DNA of 9,426 nucleotides from Clostridia bacterium (GTDB taxonomy: Bacteria; Bacillota_A; Clostridia; Christensenellales; Aristaeellaceae), in assembly GCA_017938785.1 (NCBI GenBank), contig JAGBAU010000060.1, forward strand, positions 1 through 9,426, read 5' to 3'. Position 1 is the first letter of the stretch; each line of letters begins with the position of its first letter. The position numbers were made by a program, and so were the translations under genes. Of this stretch, positions 7,818 through 9,426 are shown in pieces. The notes beneath the pieces were generated by a model, which was not told the DNA's origin, did no database searches, and saw only the letters and a program-made list of their open reading frames with translations.

Positions 7818-8910
7818 TCGCCGCACCTCCCTTTGCACGTTCTTCTACGGGGATATAATCGGTGTCAATTCCGAAATACCGGGGTCCGACCAGTTCAATT
7901 CCCTTGGGCGTGCGCCACATGTGGTAGCACTGCAATCCCACGACCAGTACGCGCTTTCCGTACTTCAAACCGTCGGTGGTGACGGGTGTAAAGGTTTCAG
8001 TGTCCACCAGGCAGATCAGGTCGGGCGCAGTGGCCACGATGTTGCCATCCACGCTGGCGCAGAGATTTTCGTTCTGGAAGGTGACTTCACCCTTGTGTCC
8101 CTTGCAGTCGCCGATGCCTTCAAGCTGAATCTTGCCCAGGTTGAACTTGCCGTTGGTGGTGCGCAGCACATCGGAGATCTTGCCCTTGAACAGCTTGATG
8201 CCTTCGGAGAACTTCAGAAAGTTATCTTCGGGGGTGCCGTCGGTAACATTTTTCACGTTGCGGATGGCCTTGCCCAGCTGTTCGCTGCGGGTAACGATGT
8301 CATGCACGGAGAATTCCTTCATGGTTTTACCGTCCATGACGTACAGGGAGCAGGTGACACTGCCGCCGCAGGACATGGTGACCGCGCGGGCCAGTTCTTC
8401 CGTCCACTGGTTGGTGATGGTTTCAAAGATGACGCTGTTGCCCTTTTCATCGGTGAGCGCCATAGGCGTTGCCGATACGCCGCCGATGGTAAAGGTGACC
8501 ATCTGAAGCTCGGGGAAAGCGCGGCCCATGCCGTCGCAGTCCACCATGGGCAGTCCCAAGCGTGCGGCTGCCGCAATGGGCAGCATGGAGTTTACCCCGC
8601 CCGCCTCCATGGGCATGGTTGCATAAACCTTGCGGCCAAAGTAGCGCTCCACCATTTCGAAGATGCGCTTGTATTCCGTGCCGCCGATGCCCTTTTCGCA
8701 GAGCACCGTGGGCGCGCCCATCATGGCGATGGGCATGATCAGTGCGTCATCCGGCACTTCTTCGGGGGAAATCAGTTCCACCTCGCCGCATTCGCGGATT
8801 GCGCCGATTGCCATCAGCTTGCCGATATAGGGATCACCGCCGCCGCCGGCGCCAAGCAATGCCGCACCGAGAGCGATATCTTCAATTTCTTTGATGCCGA
8901 TCTTTCTCAA
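7810..8910 (-). CDS. DUF917 / S-methyl-thiohydantoin desulfurase-like protein, TTG start
   Basis: Member of the DUF917 family, which Pfam now links to S-methyl thiohydantoin desulfurase. The protein has 366 residues, full length for the family. Visible features are the N-terminal glycine-rich LLGAGGGGDPY (about 18-28), PMEAGGVNS, the conserved VDCDGMGRAFPE (D124 and D126 in it), and a C-terminal beta-rich part with GPRYFGIDTDYIPVEE. It is soluble, with no signal peptide. The start is TTG at 8908-8910: GAGGTGA lies 6-7 bases upstream, the frame gives MRKIGIKEIEDIA, and no in-frame ATG is near; an ATG at 8926 meets a stop after one codon. It lies 85 bases behind the permease gene and overlaps hyuA by 8 bases (ATGTATAA). 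Such genes usually pair with HyuA-type proteins, so both probably act on one imported heterocycle. The exact reaction is inferred. Confidence 0.92.
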   Translation of the reverse strand: MRKIGIKEIEDIALGAALLGAGGGGDPYIGKLMAIGAIRECGEVELISPEEVPDDALIMPIAMMGAPTVLCEKGIGGTEYKRIFEMVERYFGRKVYATMPMEAGGVNSMLPIAAAARLGLPMVDCDGMGRAFPELQMVTFTIGGVSATPMALTDEKGNSVIFETITNQWTEELARAVTMSCGGSVTCSLYVMDGKTMKEFSVHDIVTRSEQLGKAIRNVKNVTDGTPEDNFLKFSEGIKLFKGKISDVLRTTNGKFNLGKIQLEGIGDCKGHKGEVTFQNENLCASVDGNIVATAPDLICLVDTETFTPVTTDGLKYGKRVLVVGLQCYHMWRTPKGIELVGPRYFGIDTDYIPVEERAKGGAANV

Positions 8911-8944
8911 TGTTCTTCACCTCATGTTTTTTATAGATACGCCT

Positions 8945-8972
8945 GTCGGCGGCACAGAAGCATGCCGCCGAC
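8945..8972. other. Perfect 10-bp hairpin between permease and DUF917 genes
   Basis: GTCGGCGGCA (8945-8954) and TGCCGCCGAC (8963-8972) form a perfect GC-rich stem with an 8-nt loop, 24 bases past the permease stop. On the transcribed minus strand it is followed by AGGCGTATC, not a T-run, so it is not a standard intrinsic terminator. It may protect the 3' end of the permease mRNA, weaken read-through, or mark an RNA-processing site that sets different levels of transporter and enzymes. Confidence 0.7.
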
Positions 8973-8995
8973 GGATATGTAGTTTACTGTGAAAA

Positions 8996-9426
8996 TCAGT
9001 TTTTCTTTGCCTTGCAGATGATCGTATACAACACCAGCGATACGATGATGCCGTTCACCGGGCCGATGAAGAAGGGCAGATTCAGCCATGCAAGGCCGGG
9101 GAAGGAAGCGAAGGTACCGCCGGTCAGGCAGGCCACGAACGCACCGATCAGGTAGGAAATCAGGCCGGGAGCATAAACGCCGCTCTGAATCTTGAACAGA
9201 TCTTTCTTGCCCTTGCCAACGATCCAGTAGTTGGCGATAATCACGCCGGCCAACGGAGGCAGAAGTGCGCTCATCAGGCTCAGGAAGGCTTCGAACTTAC
9301 CCAGCACACCGAAGGCTGCCAGCAGGGTACCGGCAGCGCCTGCAATGGCGGTGGTGAGCTTGAACTTGCTCTCGTCGAAGCCCAGCAGGTTGGACAGGGC
9401 CAGACCGCCGGAATAGGCATTGGTTA
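8996..9426 (-). CDS. Cytosine permease-type NCS1 transporter, C-terminal part (5' end outside window)
   Basis: Membrane transporter of the nucleobase-cation-symport-1 family (CodB, and hydantoin carriers such as Mhp1). Only the last 143 or so codons are present; the frame is open to the window edge. The visible part starts TNAYSGGLALSNLLGFDE, a loop typical of CodB-like proteins. About four hydrophobic segments follow: LTTAIAGAAGTLLAAFGVLG, FLSLMSALLPPLAGVIIANY, APGLISYLIGAFVACLTGG and GIIVSLVLYTIICK, probably TM9-12. The end KAKKN is basic, as expected for a cytoplasmic tail. It appears to be first of the three minus-strand genes seen, ahead of the DUF917 and HyuA-type genes, so it likely imports their substrate. 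Cytosine, allantoin, hydantoin or a related ring compound are options; the sequence here cannot decide. Confidence 0.92.
   Translation of the reverse strand, partial: TNAYSGGLALSNLLGFDESKFKLTTAIAGAAGTLLAAFGVLGKFEAFLSLMSALLPPLAGVIIANYWIVGKGKKDLFKIQSGVYAPGLISYLIGAFVACLTGGTFASFPGLAWLNLPFFIGPVNGIIVSLVLYTIICKAKKN

Noticed and set aside
6237..7982. 581-codon plus-strand frame opposite the hyuA-like gene
   Set aside because: Mirror frame of a well-supported HyuA-type gene; no recognisable domain, and it runs into the opposite end of DUF917.
7696..8982. 428-codon plus-strand frame opposite DUF917
   Set aside because: Mirror frame with His/Ala/Gly-rich composition; the DUF917 gene on the minus strand explains the openness.

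Overview
The window looks like a chromosomal segment of a gut-type anaerobic Bacillota, most likely class Clostridia. The evidence is GC-rich coding DNA with AT-rich gaps, strong GGAGG-type ribosome binding sites, a TTG start, and gene families common in that group (LacZ-type GH2 next to an AraC regulator; NCS1 permease / DUF917 / HyuA-type protein). This placement is an inference from gene content; there is no rRNA or marker gene here.

Layout. (1) 1-2737, minus: the N-terminal 912 residues of a large LacZ-type beta-galactosidase, cut by the window edge. It is divergent from (2) 2893-3750, plus: an AraC-family regulator with a cupin-like sensor domain. They share a 155-bp AT-rich control region holding candidate promoters and helically phased 11-bp direct repeats, a typical arrangement for local sugar-responsive control. 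(3) 3816-4952, minus: a binuclear-metal amidohydrolase of the imidazolonepropionase-like group, convergent with the regulator. (4) 5038-5193, plus: a 51-residue protein that is 73% Asn+Gln, with its own strong ribosome binding site and intrinsic terminator, preceded by a possible forespore-type promoter. (5) 5400-6156, plus: a two-gene unit encoding an unrecognised 86-residue charged protein and a Cu/Zn superoxide dismutase with all metal ligands but no signal peptide. Both genes start with the same 14-nt initiation sequence. (6) A strong hairpin at about 6200-6238 separates this from (7) 6267-9426, minus: an operon reading, in transcription order, NCS1 cytosine-permease-type transporter (partial), DUF917 / S-methyl-thiohydantoin-desulfurase-like protein, and hydantoinase/oxoprolinase-type ATPase. 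The last two genes overlap by 8 bp.

Functionally there are two catabolic modules: beta-galactoside hydrolysis under AraC control, and uptake plus ring-opening of a nucleobase- or hydantoin-like compound. Between them lies a small-protein / SodC block. The least explained part is 4953-6156: the Asn/Gln-repeat protein, the 86-residue protein and the unusual SodC may form a spore- or stress-related set. That link rests on architecture and a weak promoter match, not on homology.

No tRNA, rRNA, CRISPR, insertion sequence or phage gene was seen. No gene-free stretch exceeds 300 bases; the longest (5194-5399) holds a terminator and a candidate promoter.
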